Assembly (NCBI GenBank): GCA_019828595.1
Contig: JAHQRK010000009.1
Coordinates: 1,488,001-1,552,000 of the forward strand
Reading direction: 5' to 3'
DNA length: 64,000 nucleotides
From: Aphanomyces cochlioides
Taxonomy: Eukaryota; Oomycota; Saprolegniomycetes; Saprolegniales; Verrucalvaceae
Below the pieces are notes generated by a model. The model ran no database searches and was not told where the DNA came from. It saw nothing but the letters and a program-made list of their open reading frames with translations. Every line of letters begins with the position of its first letter. Position 1 is the first letter of the stretch. Both the position numbers and the translations under genes were made by a program. Below are positions 11,150 through 21,381 of the stretch, in pieces.

Positions 11150-12163
11150 TCATGATGTCCCCTTGGGGTTGTCAACTAAGCGAATCCACACCTCGTCTTG
11201 AGGACGTTGTCGGTACCACCTGAAAAATCTCCACAGGCAAGCCAAAATTCCAATCGCTACTATGCATGCTGACGATGGACCCAAATGAAAAGCTGTGTGT
11301 GATGCATCACTCGGAAACGGAATCGAGCAGTTCAAGATGGCTCTTCTCGCTGGAGCTAATGGATACTCATTTGTGTCGAGAATCGAACACCGCGTATCGG
11401 AATATAAGGTTGTTGTGTGGGCAGCACAGTCAGCAAGAACGTATCTTGAAGGAGCATATGCCACACATGTGCCATGCAAGATCATACTTCGTCCGTGGGC
11501 AGTCAAATTTGTGGTCATATACATACCATCTTGCAAATAATCATCGGCCACGGGCGATGCCAGATGCAGATCAAATCCGTTCACGCAAGGCTGGGATACC
11601 TGCGCTCTTGCCAATGCACCAGTCATTTCTGCGACGTACTCCAAGTGACCAGTGCAATCATTGTTGGAGTACTTTTTCAAGAACGTGATGGGAGGATCGG
11701 TGTGCCAAGGCATGGCAGATGCCTTCTGTCGCGGCACCCAGCACTTTATGGCAGGCGGTTCAAGTTCGATTGTGGTCAAGGCATCAGTGCAATTAGCATC
11801 CTCATAAATATTGTGTGTTTTGCCAGTGCAATTGACAAACGCGAAACCCGAAGAGCCACCCATGGAAGCGCAAGTGGTGTCAAGGATTGTGTCCACTGAA
11901 TATGGTCGTGTAATTTCCATGTATGCGGCTTCCTTGATGAACTGACTAGGTGTAACTTGAATTGCATTGACCTCCACTCCATTAGTTCACGGGTAGACGT
12001 CAGCTCGGCTGACGCTAGCACCCACGCGAAGGAATATCAGCCCACCCGAGCAATCGCTTCGCGCATACGACTTGATTGCCTTGGGATCCATCAGACAGCG
12101 AATGGCCAGCACAAGAGACAAGATGCGTTGGTGGCTCCATATTTGGTGTGCAGTCGCTGCCAT
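11150..12163 (-). pseudogene. Cys-rich membrane protein, tandem copy 1 (in-frame TGA)
   Basis: From ATG 12163 the frame reads a hydrophobic leader (RILSLVLAIRCL), then SDCSGGLIFLRVG, matching the start of the intact neighbour at 12276-13259. A TGA at 11989-11987 falls where the neighbour has a Cys (TGC), then the same frame continues to 11150. The rest keeps the family pattern: two units of roughly 115 residues with conserved DCTG, NCTG..., YEDANC, PCVNGF and YSDTRC blocks, N-glycosylation sites, and a C-terminal membrane helix (ACIVAIGILACLW) with a basic tail. No splice option removes the TGA cleanly. It could instead be a shorter protein starting inside, a sequencing error, or a true decayed copy; I favour decay by a nonsense mutation. 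Function of the family is unknown; a cell-surface role is inferred from the architecture. Confidence 0.65.
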
Positions 12164-12275
12164 TGGTAATCATGACATCGACCAATCTGACGAGTACAGC
12201 TGTACATTCCTTATTCCTGAGAGCAATTCAAACCAAGATCAACAAGTATGAACTTTATTACGCCTTCTTATGTTA

Positions 12276-13259
12276 TTAGATGGAGATGTTACGACCATCG
12301 GTGAAATATGATGGCTGGGATGCACCCTTGAGTGGCAAATCCACTCGAGACGATTTTCGATTGCGCTTCCAGAGAACACTGATGATTCCGACAGCTGCGA
12401 TAGAAATCAATACCAGCCCGACAAGAACGCCTGTGTAGCCGCGCCACCAGCCAACGCTGGTGCCGTCACTATTGAAGACACTGCAGTGGACGCCCCACAC
12501 TTTGGATGGATACAGCACCTCTTGATCGCCCGTCGTGCAAGTTGGGTCCGTGTAGAACACAGACGTACGAGCGGAGCAATTGACCTTGACATACTTGTCA
12601 GGAGCATACGAGACGCACGTGCGGTCAAGTACAGTGCCCGAGAAGAGAAGGTATGGGTTCGTCACGCTCATGTAGGTTTGTCCAGGGCGATATTGATCTG
12701 GCGTTGGGGGAGTTTCACTGACCTCAAAGCCATTTTTGCAAGGTTCGACTTCTTGTGCTGCAGCCATGGCGCCAATCAAGTCGTCCACAAACAAAATGGC
12801 ACCGGTGCAGTCCTCATGCTCGTACTTCTTGAGGTATTTGGTGCGGACAGAAGTCTTGTTCGTATTCGCATCGTTGGCAAGGCCAAATGCATTGGGCATG
12901 ACGCATTTCACACTCGATGCCTCGACGGACGTTCCAAGATCTTCCATGCAGTTGGCATCTTCATAGAAATTGTAAGATCGGGAAGCACAATCGACGAGCG
13001 CAAAACCATGCTCAGTCCCAGTATCGACACAAGTGTGCTGAATGATGCGCTCCGTGACACCAATGTCATCCCAAGTCAGGTCCATGTAGAGCTCTTCAGG
13101 GAGGTAAGACTTTGGATTGACTGGTATTGTTGTGATAGCCGACGCATCACTTCCGCATGCACGAGTGGCCTCAGAAGTTGCATTCACACCGGATCGGACG
13201 TACAAAACACCACCGCTGCAGTCGCCATGCTCGTAGGACACGACGTACTTGGAAGCCAT
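12276..13259 (-). CDS. Cys-rich membrane protein, tandem copy 2 (intact)
   Basis: From ATG 13259 (MASKYVVSYEHGDCSGG) the frame is open for 327 residues. It holds two related units (about 7-118 and 132-250), each with a D-C-[ST]-G start, a Leu/Phe-rich strand, a central Cys, a Tyr-Met motif, and a Y.D..C block. An N-glycosylation-rich stalk leads to a membrane helix (GVLVGLVLISIAAVGIISVLW) and a basic tail (KRNRKSSR). This predicts a type I-like surface protein, but the chosen start has no signal peptide. A signal-like sequence (MTMAAFRFAICLIL) lies just upstream in another frame with no intron to join it, so either a 1-nt lesion has detached the leader or the real start is elsewhere. The copies on both sides are damaged; this one is the best reference for the family. 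I do not recognise the family. Confidence 0.72.
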   Translation of the reverse strand: MASKYVVSYEHGDCSGGVLYVRSGVNATSEATRACGSDASAITTIPVNPKSYLPEELYMDLTWDDIGVTERIIQHTCVDTGTEHGFALVDCASRSYNFYEDANCMEDLGTSVEASSVKCVMPNAFGLANDANTNKTSVRTKYLKKYEHEDCTGAILFVDDLIGAMAAAQEVEPCKNGFEVSETPPTPDQYRPGQTYMSVTNPYLLFSGTVLDRTCVSYAPDKYVKVNCSARTSVFYTDPTCTTGDQEVLYPSKVWGVHCSVFNSDGTSVGWWRGYTGVLVGLVLISIAAVGIISVLWKRNRKSSRVDLPLKGASQPSYFTDGRNISI

Positions 13260-13729
13260 GATTCGAGAATGAGGCAAATTGCGAAACGAAAGGCAGCCAT
13301 TGTCATGGCAATCTTATGAAACAGTCAACGGCGTACCAAAATGGAGGGCTGAAAGGTATCGCATGATGGAATGCGTTAACCCTATGGCTGGGATAGGCAC
13401 AAGGACGACTTGCTGTCCTCATCCCGACGTTCGCTTACAACGTCCCTCTGCTGACTCAACATGGGGACGCCGCCCTAAAATAGAAACTTTTGAAGTTCTG
13501 TGCACAGCATGGCAACGAGCGACCGAAAATGCAACCCGTGGATCTGAGCTGCATCAGCCATCATGTCAGCAAGTTTGTGGGAATCTACTGTGTAGGGACG
13601 CACTGATAGCTTGAGCGCCTATCCTTCAAATGGAAATAGAAATGCCACCGAACAAGCACAAGAATGGAGTCTGTCGACCGGAAAAGCTCACGACAATTCC
13701 GCGAGTTTTGCATGACGCATTATCTTTGT

Positions 13730-14910
13730 CTACGTCGCGTCAGCTTGAGGAGCGGCGTCTGGAACCGGCGCAGTAAGACTCTGCTTGCCTTGAGTCGTCT
13801 TTTTTTGACGAAAGTACATGGCGATCGCGAGGTTGACCATAATGAGCAGAATGACCAAGACGGCAATTCCACCAACACCCCCGCCAACATTACTGTCTCC
13901 GCTTGTTTCCGCCTCATCCCCCGTCGAGACAGTTGAGATTGGGGCGCTTGTTGACGGGACGACGGTGGTGTCAACGACAGGTATGGTGGAAATCACGCCT
14001 ATAGTTGTAGGTGCGACGGTGGGAATCGCTGTTGTTGGTTTGGCTGTTGCAGTCGCGACTACTGGTGGTGGAGACGACGTTGCATTGTTCAAGACCACGC
14101 ATGATGGACCAGAAGTCAGGCTCGACGGCGTCGATGCTAGCACTACGCAGCTGCTGTCGAGATACTGCTTGACGATTGATTCCGCAGAGCAGTTGACAAG
14201 TATGAAGGATACATTGGTACTTGGTGAAGGAAGACATTTCCCAGAGATGATGTAGCCGCTCAAGTCCTTTCCAGAGAAAGCCGCGTACGCCGCACTTGGC
14301 GAAACTCGCTCGCTGAAGGCTGCTGCGATTGTACGAGTCGTCCATTTGAGCATTGAGATAAACCAGTCTGATTGAGGGAGGCGCTGGTCACGACCATTTG
14401 GACGGCCCCGGAGCAATTGCTCAATGCGTATGTCTTGAAAAACGCAGTTGGTGGTGCAGTTGTCGTTGGAACGACCACGACATCCGGCGTGGGCGTCGTC
14501 GAAGAGACTGAAATCGTCGGAGTCACGACGGCCGTTGGTACGAAGCACTGAATCGTGGGCGGGTTGCTCGACTTGACTTGCTGGAGCGGCTTGGTGCACT
14601 TTTTGTCTTGATACGTTCCATACGTGTTGGAAGTGCAGTTGGCGTACACGTAGAGTGAACTTGGGCCTGAGAAGACACACGAATGAGCCTAAACGCGCTC
14701 CGTGACGTCGGTGCTTTTGATATCCATGTAAGTTTTGTTGGCAACGTATTGGTTAAGAGCAACCGCGTTCGTGTCAACGACGGTGCCATTGCCGCTACTG
14801 CCGTCGCAGGTCTCTGGGACAAAGAAATCGGTGGTCTTCCCAAATTGAAGGTTGATGACGCTGCCTGTGCAATCGGCGGAGCTAAACGTCTTGGCGTACA
14901 TGCGAGACAT
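13730..14910 (-). pseudogene. Cys-rich membrane protein, tandem copy 3 (TAG plus frameshift)
   Basis: ATG 14910 opens MSRMYAKTFSSADCTG, aligned with the start of copy 2. The frame hits TAG at 14691-14689, right after VTERV, where copy 2 reads VTERIIQHTC; after the stop the same frame reads AHSC, so the alignment continues without a gap. A second lesion lies near 14290-14300, where the reading moves by one base after SEFRQ to the frame with YAAFSGKDLSGYIISGKC. The latter frame runs to the end at 13730 through a Thr/Ser/Pro-rich, mucin-like stalk, a membrane helix (GIAVLVILLIMVNLAIAMYF) and a basic tail. Compared with copy 2 this copy has more mucin-like spacer. Two independent lesions argue for a pseudogene. 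TATA-like sequence (TATAAATA on the minus strand, near 14948) sits about 40 bp before the ATG. Confidence 0.7.
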
Positions 14911-15054
14911 GGCACTGTGATCTGCTGAGCATCTCTCACGTGATGGTATTTATAGACGACGGACACATTTGTTTCTAGAATAGAACTGTTCGCGAAAGAG
15001 CGATATCTCCATCAAGAGGCTTTGACAACCACAATTTATATTATCACTTCATAT

Positions 15055-16509
15055 TTACCACTTCTTGCCGCCTCGACCGCCAAATCGTTGACCGCGGGAT
15101 CGGTCATTTCCACCTCCTCGTCGTCCGCCGCCGCCGCCGCCATGCTTCATAGGACCCATCATTGCAAGAAGATGGGAAGGCACCTCTTGGTTGGCAGCAG
15201 TGAGAATTTCCACCAACTGCTTGGCACAAGGTCGATCTTTGGACGTGAAGAAGGAGAAAGATTCGCCCTTGGCCCCAGCACGACCTGTTCGACCAATTCG
15301 ATGGATGTAATCTTCAATGCCATTTGAACCTCCAGGCATGTCGTAGTTGATGACAACACCCACGTCCTTGACATCCAACCCCCGAGCAGCCACGTCGGTC
15401 GCAAAAAGAAGACGCACCGTGCCTTGCTTGAAGTGGCTCATCGTTCGAGTACGCTCATGCTGGTCCATGTCACCGTGAAGACAGCCAACAGCATATCCAG
15501 CATCCCAAAACACTTGACCAAGTTGTTCGCAAGTGCGTTTCGTGCGGAAAAAGACGATCGTCTTGACATGCTTTGTCAAGTCAGTGTTGTTCGGGTCGGC
15601 GGCTGTCACCAGCTTCGACACCAAGCGCTCCAAATGATCGTATTTTTCGTCTTCGCGACAGACATCGATGGTTTGAACAATGTCCTTGTTGGCCTGGAGA
15701 ACATTGATATCTCCCATGTTGACCTGCACAGGGGCTCGAAGGAACTCTCTGGCCAACTTTTGGATCGACTTGGGCCACGTGGCGCTGAAGAGAAGTGTTT
15801 GGCGTTGCTTTGGAATTGTGGCAACAATGGATCGAATTTGTGGTTCAAAACCCATGTCAAGCATGCGATCTGCTTCATCAAGAACCAAGATGACCACATT
15901 GGACAAGTTGATCTTACGCATCTTGAGGAAATCATTGAGACGCCCTGGTGTTGCAACAAGGCAGTCGACGCCCATGTTGAGAGCATTGAGCTGATTAAAC
16001 TTTGGCGCACCACCGAAGACAACTGCAGTGCGAATGGCAGGCTGGACGCGGCTGAATTTCTTCGCCTCGACTTCAATTTGAGTAGCAAGTTCACGTGTCG
16101 GTGCCAAAACAAGAATGCGTGGATCACGGCCTTTGGACGGTGTCTGCATGATGTGGTGGAACGATGGAAGGAGGAATCCAACAGTTTTTCCCGAGCCAGT
16201 CTTGGCAACCGAGATCATATCTTGCTTGGCCAATGCGATCGGCCAGCTCTGTGATTGTGTCGGCGTTGGCGCTGTGTAGCCAGCTTGTTCGAGACATTTG
16301 AGGATCCCCGATGAGAACGGTGTTTCTGTGAAGGCTTGAATCGGGTCTGGGCATTCATACGATGCAGTTGGCCCAATGACTTCGATCGAATGATCCGCTC
16401 GCCACTGTGCTCCCGTCGTGGCTTTGTGGGCGATCTTCTGTGGCTTCTCCTCGACAAAGGAGTCGCTGCGCTTGCGCTTTGGCATCGTGGCTTTGATCGC
16501 AATCGGCAT
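15055..16509 (-). CDS. DEAD-box ATP-dependent RNA helicase (DBP2/DDX5-like)
   Basis: Intronless, 484 residues from ATG 16509 (MPIAIKATMPKRKRSD). All helicase motifs are present in order: Q motif PTPTQSQSWPIA, motif I AKTGSGKT, APTRELA, TPGR, II DEAD, III SAT, a block around FFRTKRTCEQL, V ARGLDV, and VI HRIGRTGRAG. The C-terminus is a Gly/Arg-rich RGG-type tail (near residues 455-484) that binds RNA. These enzymes unwind RNA in ribosome biogenesis, mRNP remodelling and decay. The order and spacing fit the Dbp2/p68 group, though the N-terminal extension is short. The basic PKRKRSD start resembles a nuclear localisation signal (inference). Assignment to helicase is certain; the exact orthologue is not. 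Confidence 0.92.
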   Translation of the reverse strand: MPIAIKATMPKRKRSDSFVEEKPQKIAHKATTGAQWRADHSIEVIGPTASYECPDPIQAFTETPFSSGILKCLEQAGYTAPTPTQSQSWPIALAKQDMISVAKTGSGKTVGFLLPSFHHIMQTPSKGRDPRILVLAPTRELATQIEVEAKKFSRVQPAIRTAVVFGGAPKFNQLNALNMGVDCLVATPGRLNDFLKMRKINLSNVVILVLDEADRMLDMGFEPQIRSIVATIPKQRQTLLFSATWPKSIQKLAREFLRAPVQVNMGDINVLQANKDIVQTIDVCREDEKYDHLERLVSKLVTAADPNNTDLTKHVKTIVFFRTKRTCEQLGQVFWDAGYAVGCLHGDMDQHERTRTMSHFKQGTVRLLFATDVAARGLDVKDVGVVINYDMPGGSNGIEDYIHRIGRTGRAGAKGESFSFFTSKDRPCAKQLVEILTAANQEVPSHLLAMMGPMKHGGGGGGRRGGGNDRSRGQRFGGRGGKKW

Positions 16510-16922
16510 CCTCAGCTTTGTTTCAAAAATGGACAATCCACGGATGGAAGTCGGATCAATTACAAGAGCAGCCCAATTAATTACTCCCTGATTTTAGTGA
16601 CATAATTCTCAATATACTGACATTTTTAGAGGTAATTTTTTAAAAATAGAGATAAAATGTCATTAAATAGAGGGAAATGCTAGAATGAAATAAATTGACA
16701 ATTTGAAAGACCTGCTTTGGAGGCTGGCCAACCAATTCCACCAAACGATTGGCTCCTGTCGACAGTCACAAATCCAACATTTCTCACCAAATTGACTTTG
16801 CTATTCCGTCATGTTGTATTTAAATTATTTAAATACAAAATTTATCTATTAAATATTTAAATTAAATATATACTTCGAAGTACTAGTAATAATCTGTGCT
16901 GAATTAAATAAGGAGCCAAGAT
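16510..16922. other. AT-rich intergenic DNA
   Basis: Upstream of the helicase gene. The stretch 16570-16910 is strongly AT-rich with many TTTAAAT and ATTTAAAT blocks and has no open frame of note. It must carry the helicase promoter; no defined element is recognised. Confidence 0.5.
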
Positions 16923-17246
16923 TTACTCACCATGTCGACAAGGTGAGACACTTCGAATTTGTGAATGCTTTGTCATAGTTTGAGCGCTCTCTGTCTGCAA
17001 GGGAGGCAGTGGGTGGTAAAAGAAGTGAGGTTTCGTCTCGTGAGGGGCGATTAGAAAGCAAAGCACAAGCGCACACGCTGCCACACTGCATGGAATTCCA
17101 ACAAGGAGAAGGATGAAGACAGTGGGGAGGGATATCTGCTTGTACTCTGAGAGCAAATCGTTCCTGCTCATGTGGAGCGAGGGGTCTTTACTCGATGGCA
17201 TTGACGAGGGAATGCGAAATTGGAAAGGGTGGTTAGAAAAATACAT
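16923..17246 (-). CDS. Hypothetical small single-pass membrane protein
   Basis: An ATG at 17246 opens 107 residues with one strongly hydrophobic helix (about 40-68, LPTVFILLLVGIPCSVAACALVLCFLIAP) and no recognisable domain. It begins only 22 bp downstream of the stop of the ABC transporter at 17269 on the same strand, so it may be just 3' untranslated sequence of that gene. The helix is the only support. I do not recognise it. Confidence 0.3.
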   Translation of the reverse strand: MYFSNHPFQFRIPSSMPSSKDPSLHMSRNDLLSEYKQISLPTVFILLLVGIPCSVAACALVLCFLIAPHETKPHFFYHPLPPLQTESAQTMTKHSQIRSVSPCRHGE

Positions 17247-17268
17247 TATACTCGAGACGAGGCTACAA

Positions 17269-20200
17269 TTAACGGTTCATGTGGTTGACCTTGGCCATGA
17301 GACGCCAGTTGACGAGCAGGACAAAGGCGATGATGGCCCAAAGGAGGCCAAGAGCGCGGCCGATTTGGTCGTACGAGAACGAGTCATTGAAGAATCCTTG
17401 CACGTAGTCTTTGATGAGCACTTGCGTGCCCAGTGTGGAGTCGAGGACCTTGCCAGTTTGACTCTTGTATTGGGACATGATGATCGATTCAAGCGTGTAG
17501 TGGAGCGGACTAATCCAGTACAGCCAACGCCATCCCTTGGACAACATGTTGCCGCTGATCATGAAACCCGAGAACAAGAAGAGCAACGACGCCAAACCAG
17601 CGTTGAGCAAGACAGCGATGGCCATGGACGACGTGCCGTAGACCAACAAGTGACCCATGTAGGCAAACAGGACAAGGTTCGAAGCCAGCGCGATCCAGAA
17701 GACGAGGCACGCTTCCGTATCCGAGTTGAGGCCGCAGAGCCAGTAGAAGACGTTGAAATAGATAGCAGAGAGGACAATCGTGTAGAGCAATTCGACCAAA
17801 GCCAACGAGAAGGCATGGGCGGCAGGAGCGTACATCTCCGAGAGCTTCTCACGGTAGTAGACGCCACGGCTGCGGTAGACAAAAGGCAACGTCGTCGACA
17901 TGGTTGTGACGGAATTCGACGACAGAGCCATAAACATGAGCGCCATTTGACTCACGGTGTCCATGCTCGTCGTGACTTTCATGCCGTAGAAGCACGAGCC
18001 GAAGATGAGAGGCATGAAGACCATCACGAATGCACGCGAGACGTTGTAAGATGGAGAGCGCCAGTACGTCGTCCATTGTCGGCCAAAGAGGAGCGCGAAT
18101 TGAGAGGCAAACGACACGTTGAACGTCGCTTCCTTGCTGAGTTTCACACCTGTGGGTTCCGACATGCGAAGCACAGCAGCTTCGTTGCGTTGGCCAGGTT
18201 GGCTTTCCTTGTAAGCTTGCGCAAAGTCGACATCAATCTTGGCGCCGCCAGTGCCAGCACCAATGCAGTTGAGCATGTACGTCGCTGGGTTCTCGGTGGG
18301 TTTCATCGCATCCAAGCCGTCGAAATGGGCAAAGTATTCAAGCAAATGGACACTCTTGTTGCCAAGGTCGCCAAAGTAGACCAATTCACCACCGGTCTTG
18401 AGCAAGAGGAGCTTGTCAAAGAGTTCAAACAAGACCGTCGATGGCTGATGGATCGTGCACACGACTGTGCGACCGGATTCCGAAATGCGCTTGACGCATT
18501 CCATCACGATCGTCGCGGCGCGCGAGTCCAAACCCGTCGTGGGTTCGTCCAAGAACAAAATACTTGGGTTCGAGAGCAATTCGACGCCGATCGTCACGCG
18601 CTTGCGTTCGCCTTGCGTGAGCGTCGAGTATTGCGCATGCGACTTGGGCGTCAATTCCAAGACGTCCAAGATATCATCGACAAACGACGAGCGCTGGGCG
18701 TCCGTCGTGTTGCCAGGCAAACGAAGCGAAGCGCTGAACATGAACGATTCACGGACCGTCGCCGTCTCTTCATGGACGTCCGTTTGTTCACAGTAGCCAG
18801 AGACACCGTTGAAAGTCTTGCGGTCCAAGAGGTGGCCGTTCACAAACATGTCGCCGTCAATGACGCCGGCGGTCTTGCGTCCAGCAATGACATCCATCAA
18901 CGTCGTCTTGCCAGCACCCGTCGAGCCCATCAACGCCGTCAACGTGCCAGGTTCAAAGAAGCCATGAATGCCCTTCAAGAGCTGACGCGTCGTCTTCTCC
19001 TTGCCTTTGCCGACTGGAATCGTGTAGAACAAGTCACGGAAGCTCAAAGTGACAGGCGTGAATGGAAGCGCGTTGATACCGGAGCCCTTGACGTTGACAC
19101 CGACGCTGTCGAGGGGAATGCCGCCTTCCGAAATGGCCGAGAAGCGGCTGCGGATGCGGACATAGGTGTAAGCAATCGTTGTCAAGGCAACCAAGAGAAC
19201 GTAGGCGCCGATCATGAAGATAAAGCCACCGAGGATGTACGAGTCGTTGAGCGAGATGCCATAGACGTCCAAAGCGCGCTGTCCAAGCGTCCAGTTTCCA
19301 ACGCGACCGTCTTGCAGTGGCTGCGTCACAGTCTTGTTGCCAATCTTGACGGAAGGTACGAAGGTGTAGACTTCGTTCGCCGTCGACAGGAACTCGTTCT
19401 GGGCGAGCATGCGCAACATCCACGCCATCGGGTTGGACCAGAAGATCCAAATCCATCCGCTCGGCGTCTTGCTCTCTGGAAGGATGTAACCTGAGAAGAC
19501 AATGTGGAGGAAGACGCAGAGCATGGAGAACACTTTGGCCAAGACAGCGTCGGGAGACAAGGCCGAGACAAACTTGAAGAGCTGCGAGTAGGTGATCGCC
19601 GACAGGTACATGGTGCCGACAAAGATCAAGAAGGAACCAGCTGTGTTGGCCAAGCCGACGGCGTAGTAGACGGGAGCACTGAAGAGAAACACTTGGGGAA
19701 TCGTCCAGAGGAGATCCATGACAGCTTCAGCGAGCGCATACGTCGAGATGTGGAAGAAATGGAACGCCGACTGCTTGTACAAGACAGCGCGGCGGGAAAT
19801 GATCGCTTCGATGGACGACAAGGATGACAAGCCTTGGAACAAGATGGCCAAAAAGAGCAAACCGACCTTGATGGGCACGTACTCGATTTCTTTCGTGACG
19901 ACTTTGTTGCGACCGGCGTCCAAGAACACTGTGCCAACAATCGTACCAAGCACAATGGCTTGCACCAAACGCGACCGGTTGAAGCGACGGTCGCGCAACG
20001 AAGCCTTGGCGGCGCGGCCAAAGACAACCTTGAGGCAGTCAAAGTAACCCAACGCGACCTTGGACCCCTTGGCATTGGCAAAGTTCCACGAGTGCTTTTC
20101 AGGGGCGGCCACTTCACGCATCAACGTGCGGAAGACAGAGCTTTCACGGAATCGCGCGGCAAAATCTGCCGGCGTCGTGGGGCGCTTGGTGTCTTTGAAC

Positions 20201-21381
20201 AACTGCGAATCGTTGGCGAAACGAACACCGAGCGGCGTCGTAACTTCTTGCAAGAAGTCGGCAATGTCCTTGCGAGGAGGACACTCATACCCGATCGTGC
20301 GAAAGTACGCGGGCAGATGCGTCCGAGGACCATTGTACACGACTTGACCCTTGTCCAAGACCAAAATGTTGTCAAACAAGTCGTACACTTCAGGCGGAGG
20401 CTGCAGCATCGTCATCACGACCGTCTTCTCTAGCACATCCACCATCGTCTTGACGGCCTTGGCAATGTCATACGTCGTCGAGGCGTCCAAACCGTTCGAG
20501 AACTCGTCCAAGAGGAGCGTCGTCGCACGACCAGTCATCATTTCACCCACAGTCACGCGGCGCTTTTGACCACCACTGACACCACGCGTCATTTCGTCGC
20601 CGATGATCGTGTCGGCGCACTCGGTCAGACCAAAGACGGAGATCAAGATGTCCACCATGTGCTGTTCGTTGACGGCGAGAGGGTCGTTGGGGTCGATCTT
20701 GCCAACGAGACACTTGTGGGAGAACTCGAAGGTTTCCTTGACCGTGAGGGTTGGGAAGTGGTTGTCGGTCTGTTGAACGTAAGCCGCGAGGGAGCTCAAG
20801 TCGACTTGGTTGGGCTTGCAGCCGTTGTATGTGATGGAACCCGTGAGCTTTTCCTTGCCCTTGACGTGGAGGATGCCCGCCAAGTGTTTGAGGAGCGTGG
20901 TTTTACCACACCCAGGGGGACCAAGCACGAGTGTCATAGTACCGGGTTTGAAGATCGCGTTGATGTCCTTGAGGATGAACTTGGTTTCTTCCTTCTTGCT
21001 GCCCAAGGAGGGGAGTCGGAATGTGCTCGCAAGCGTTTGAATCTGCAAGTCATGGTGGGCAACAACAGCGCTGTAGTTGACATTGGTCATGCGGATTTCA
21101 CACGTCGGGACTTGTGTCGTCTTGCCGAGCTTCGATCGGATCTGCTTGATCAAGTTGCGAAAGCCGAGTTTTTGGATGTTCTCTTTGGTGAAGACCGTCG
21201 AGTAGATGTGTTGCATGCTCTCTTGGTTGCGTTGACTCTGGAGGATCATTTCATGCGTGATGCCGCTCTTAAAGAAGATATCTTCCTCCACACCGCTTGC
21301 CGCATTGGGCGAGAGTGCTTCCTGGTACGTCCATCCGGCGTCGTTTTCCGGCCCGAGCTGCTTTTGCTTTCGCCCCGCCAT
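17269..21381 (-). CDS. ABCG/PDR-type full-size ABC transporter, copy 1
   Basis: One uninterrupted exon, 1370 residues from ATG 21381. The layout is NBD-TMD-NBD-TMD, the reverse order typical of the pleiotropic drug resistance group. NBD1: Walker A GPPGCGKT (about 154-161), signature VSGGQKRR, Walker B LLLDEFSNGLDAST. NBD2: Walker A GSTGAGKT, signature LTQGERKR, Walker B ILFLDEPTTGLDS. Each is followed by about six membrane helices. Such pumps at the plasma membrane export drugs, lipids or defence compounds using ATP. Both NBDs keep the catalytic residues, although the second signature is LTQGE instead of LSGGQ. Part of NBD1 (20231-20837) is base-for-base identical to the second copy at 24262-28317, pointing to gene conversion. 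Substrate cannot be inferred. Confidence 0.95.
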   Translation of the reverse strand: MAGRKQKQLGPENDAGWTYQEALSPNAASGVEEDIFFKSGITHEMILQSQRNQESMQHIYSTVFTKENIQKLGFRNLIKQIRSKLGKTTQVPTCEIRMTNVNYSAVVAHHDLQIQTLASTFRLPSLGSKKEETKFILKDINAIFKPGTMTLVLGPPGCGKTTLLKHLAGILHVKGKEKLTGSITYNGCKPNQVDLSSLAAYVQQTDNHFPTLTVKETFEFSHKCLVGKIDPNDPLAVNEQHMVDILISVFGLTECADTIIGDEMTRGVSGGQKRRVTVGEMMTGRATTLLLDEFSNGLDASTTYDIAKAVKTMVDVLEKTVVMTMLQPPPEVYDLFDNILVLDKGQVVYNGPRTHLPAYFRTIGYECPPRKDIADFLQEVTTPLGVRFANDSQLFKDTKRPTTPADFAARFRESSVFRTLMREVAAPEKHSWNFANAKGSKVALGYFDCLKVVFGRAAKASLRDRRFNRSRLVQAIVLGTIVGTVFLDAGRNKVVTKEIEYVPIKVGLLFLAILFQGLSSLSSIEAIISRRAVLYKQSAFHFFHISTYALAEAVMDLLWTIPQVFLFSAPVYYAVGLANTAGSFLIFVGTMYLSAITYSQLFKFVSALSPDAVLAKVFSMLCVFLHIVFSGYILPESKTPSGWIWIFWSNPMAWMLRMLAQNEFLSTANEVYTFVPSVKIGNKTVTQPLQDGRVGNWTLGQRALDVYGISLNDSYILGGFIFMIGAYVLLVALTTIAYTYVRIRSRFSAISEGGIPLDSVGVNVKGSGINALPFTPVTLSFRDLFYTIPVGKGKEKTTRQLLKGIHGFFEPGTLTALMGSTGAGKTTLMDVIAGRKTAGVIDGDMFVNGHLLDRKTFNGVSGYCEQTDVHEETATVRESFMFSASLRLPGNTTDAQRSSFVDDILDVLELTPKSHAQYSTLTQGERKRVTIGVELLSNPSILFLDEPTTGLDSRAATIVMECVKRISESGRTVVCTIHQPSTVLFELFDKLLLLKTGGELVYFGDLGNKSVHLLEYFAHFDGLDAMKPTENPATYMLNCIGAGTGGAKIDVDFAQAYKESQPGQRNEAAVLRMSEPTGVKLSKEATFNVSFASQFALLFGRQWTTYWRSPSYNVSRAFVMVFMPLIFGSCFYGMKVTTSMDTVSQMALMFMALSSNSVTTMSTTLPFVYRSRGVYYREKLSEMYAPAAHAFSLALVELLYTIVLSAIYFNVFYWLCGLNSDTEACLVFWIALASNLVLFAYMGHLLVYGTSSMAIAVLLNAGLASLLFLFSGFMISGNMLSKGWRWLYWISPLHYTLESIIMSQYKSQTGKVLDSTLGTQVLIKDYVQGFFNDSFSYDQIGRALGLLWAIIAFVLLVNWRLMAKVNHMNR
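20231..20837 (-). repeat. 607-bp tract identical to 27182-27788 (NBD1 of ABC copy 1)
   Basis: I compared the two stretches line by line and found no difference over 607 bp. Identity stops sharply at both ends. It covers NBD1 of the transporter from just before the signature region through the sequence after Walker B. Sequence immediately outside differs at many positions, so this is not simply strong protein conservation. Confidence 0.9.

Noticed and set aside
17113..19494. Long plus-strand frame (793 codons) opposite the ABC transporter
   Set aside because: It is the antisense shadow of a strongly coding strand; no motif and Arg/Val/Asp-rich antisense composition.
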